From contig JBDZVX010000015.1 of the NCBI GenBank assembly GCA_040255925.1, forward strand, positions 1-31,087: a stretch of 31,087 bases of DNA, in the 5' to 3' direction. The position numbers and the translations under genes were made by a program. This stretch comes from Nitrolancea sp040255925. GTDB lineage: Bacteria; Chloroflexota; Chloroflexia; Thermomicrobiales; Thermomicrobiaceae. Shown here one piece after another: positions 29,462 through 31,087 of this stretch (the first letter of the stretch is position 1; each line of letters begins with the position of its first letter). The notes beneath the pieces were generated by a model. The model did no database searches, was not told where the DNA came from, and saw nothing but the letters and a program-made list of their open reading frames with translations.

Positions 29462-31087
29462 CGTGTCGCTTTCCCCCTTCATCGATCCGGCCCTTCCGGA
29501 GATTGCAGGTGAACGCTTTCCCTTCATGGATCAGTGAGTTCGGATCTTCGATCAGCGCGCTCAGGTTATTGGCGATCCCGCCGGTCGCCAGCCCCTGGTA
29601 GCCAAAGTGCCAGGGCATCCCGACCGTATGCACGGTCTTGCCGTCGATCGTGAGCGGCTGGACCCGCTCAGTTACCAGGGCGAGCGTTTCGGCCTCACCA
29701 CGCAGTGTCGAAACCGTCACCCAATCGCGGTTCTTGATCCCAAGTTCGGCGGCCAGCTCCGGGCTGATCTCGATGAACCCATGCGGCTGCAGTTCGGCAA
29801 GCCAGGGGACGAAGCGGCTCATGCCGCCGGCCGTATGGTGCTCGGTCAGCCGGTAGGTCGTGATGACGTAGGGGAAGCGTGGATCACCAATCTCATGGTA
29901 CGGGTTATCCGGCCGCTGAAAAATATAGGCGGCGGGGTTGCGCGGATGATCCGGATAAAGGAGGTTACCGACCGGCGTCTCCCATGGCTCGTAGTGCGTC
30001 GGGAGCGGGCCATCGCGCAGCCCGGACGCGGCGAAGAGCCAGCCGCGTCCGTCGGCCATCATGATGAACGGCTTATCGCCGGCATGCGCGTCGATCCCGG
30101 TCGCATCCGGCGGTGGCTGGTAACTGGGCGGCTTACGTTTGGGGAAGTCGGGAACGTCATAGCCGGTCCACTCCCCCTTCTCGGCGTCCCACCAGATCCA
30201 CTTCTTCCGCTCGCTCCAGGGATTGCCCTGTGGATCGGCCGAGGCGCGATTGTAGAGGATGCGCCGGTTGGCGGGCCAGGCGAAGCCCCAATCGAGTGAC
30301 GCGCGGGCATCGCCCCGCCGGTTCTTCGCCCGGTTCACCCCTTCCTCCGGCATGATCCCGGAGTAGATCCAGCAGCCGCAAGCGGTGCTGCCATCATCGG
30401 CGATCGCATTGAAATCGGGAATTGGCTTACCATCGGCGACGGTGAAGCCGTTGATCTCCTTGACCACCGCATCCAGGTCAGGCTCCTGATGCAGGCCTTT
30501 CAGCGGGTAGTCCCAGGTCAGTGCCGCGATCTGGCGTCCCTTCGCGCTGGTATCACCGGCATACAGCTCCTTGAGCCGCATGGCGAGGTAGTGGAGGAAC
30601 CAGGTCTCGGAGCGCGCCTCGCCCGGCGGTTCGACCGCCTTGTCGTGCCACTGGACCAGCCGCTGGGTGTTGGTGAAGGAGCCTTCCTTTTCCGGCGCGA
30701 TATCCGCGGGCAGGAAGAAGATTTCGGTCTTGATATCGCGCGGATGCACCTCGCCGCGCCGGACCTCGGGCGCGTCGTACCAGAAGGCCGCCGTCTCGAT
30801 CTCGTGAATGTCGCGCACGACGAGCCAGTCGAGTGTGCCGAGCGCCTCTCGCGCCAGGTCGGCGTTCTGGCCACCGACCGCCGGATTCTGCCCCATGCAG
30901 ATGAGTCCCTTGATGATGCCGTCTTTCATCAGCGGGATCATGTTTTCGAAGGAGTAGTCCCCGTCGATCTTCGGTACCAGATCGTAGGCGAAATCGTTTT
31001 CCGGCGTGGCGGCATCGCCGTACCAGGCCTTCAGGAGGCTGACGAGGTACCGGGGCATGAAATGCCACCAGCCGGTCTCCGGACGGT
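29454..31087 (-). CDS. fdhA: Formate dehydrogenase catalytic (alpha) subunit, C-terminal part
   Basis: Molybdopterin-dependent formate dehydrogenase of the FDH-N/FDH-O type; about 544 C-terminal codons are visible and the frame runs off the right edge (RPETGWWHFMPRYL is in frame upstream). Features: GQNPAVGGQNADLAREAL, SFTNTQRLVQWHDKAVEPPG (cofactor domain), TEHHTAGGMSRFVPWLAEL and the C-terminal molybdopterin dinucleotide domain with ELGIKNRDWVTVSTLRGE. E. coli FdnG has about 1015 residues, so roughly half is missing, including the residue that binds Mo/W, the usual site of selenocysteine or cysteine, and the Tat signal. It overlaps fdhB by 8 nt; the operon order is alpha, iron-sulfur, NrfD-like. 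Confidence 0.93.
   Translation of the reverse strand, partial: RPETGWWHFMPRYLVSLLKAWYGDAATPENDFAYDLVPKIDGDYSFENMIPLMKDGIIKGLICMGQNPAVGGQNADLAREALGTLDWLVVRDIHEIETAAFWYDAPEVRRGEVHPRDIKTEIFFLPADIAPEKEGSFTNTQRLVQWHDKAVEPPGEARSETWFLHYLAMRLKELYAGDTSAKGRQIAALTWDYPLKGLHQEPDLDAVVKEINGFTVADGKPIPDFNAIADDGSTACGCWIYSGIMPEEGVNRAKNRRGDARASLDWGFAWPANRRILYNRASADPQGNPWSERKKWIWWDAEKGEWTGYDVPDFPKRKPPSYQPPPDATGIDAHAGDKPFIMMADGRGWLFAASGLRDGPLPTHYEPWETPVGNLLYPDHPRNPAAYIFQRPDNPYHEIGDPRFPYVITTYRLTEHHTAGGMSRFVPWLAELQPHGFIEISPELAAELGIKNRDWVTVSTLRGEAETLALVTERVQPLTIDGKTVHTVGMPWHFGYQGLATGGIANNLSALIEDPNSLIHEGKAFTCNLRKGRIDEGGKRHDE

Overview
The window is about 31 kb of high-GC bacterial chromosome with dense coding, many GTG/TTG starts and clear Shine-Dalgarno sites. 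The gene content fits a member of the Chloroflexota, class Thermomicrobia (Sphaerobacter/Nitrolancea type): a red-type form I RuBisCO operon with its activase CbbX, a membrane-linked formate dehydrogenase with an NrfD-type anchor, a Bacillus-like hemE-ferrochelatase-hemY cluster and a bacterial family B DNA polymerase. The autotrophy genes plus formate dehydrogenase recall the nitrite oxidiser Nitrolancea. That assignment is inference from gene content; no marker gene was searched.

Layout. 1-1919 (-): family B DNA polymerase, C-terminus beyond the left edge. 2069-2341 (+): small orphan protein. 2396-5891 (+): cbbL-cbbS-cbbX with a strong sigma70-type promoter, a Crp-like palindrome at the predicted transcription start, a leader of nearly 490 nt, a G+C hairpin between cbbL and cbbS, and a good terminator. 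5892-6578: non-coding, with dispersed repeats and a possible structured RNA. 6579-7298 (+): ComF-type phosphoribosyltransferase. 7329-13027 (-): rpsB-tsf-pyrH-frr-uppS-cdsA-dxr, a housekeeping operon read from a promoter near 13160. 13418-16322 (+): copper module csoR-copA, with a CsoR-type operator inside the promoter spacer. 16421-17773 (-): class III aminotransferase. 17983-18765 (+): unknown protein. 19041-20174 (-): two-domain ArsR-type regulator with a self-operator-like palindrome. 20260-20904: repeat-rich intergenic DNA. 20905-24530 (+): hemE, ferrochelatase, hemY. 24607-25559 (-): AT-richer Panacea (DUF4065) toxin-antitoxin-like pair. 25669-26861 (-): macrodomain protein and O-methyltransferase. 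27079-27471 (+): small PRC-barrel-like protein. 27491-31087 (-): formate dehydrogenase membrane, iron-sulfur and catalytic subunits, the last cut by the right edge.

How the genes may work together. Formate oxidation gives CO2 and reductant and RuBisCO refixes CO2; the haem cluster would serve respiratory cytochromes; CsoR/CopA protects against copper. The ferrochelatase resembles the Bacillus coproporphyrin enzyme, so haem is probably made by the coproporphyrin-dependent route.

The least explained parts are the RuBisCO leader with its Crp-like site, the structured non-coding stretch at 6263-6460, a palindromic dispersed repeat family (5951-6226 and 20311-20664), and the Panacea pair whose partner I cannot assign to a named toxin family. 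I saw no tRNA, rRNA, CRISPR array, transposase or phage gene.
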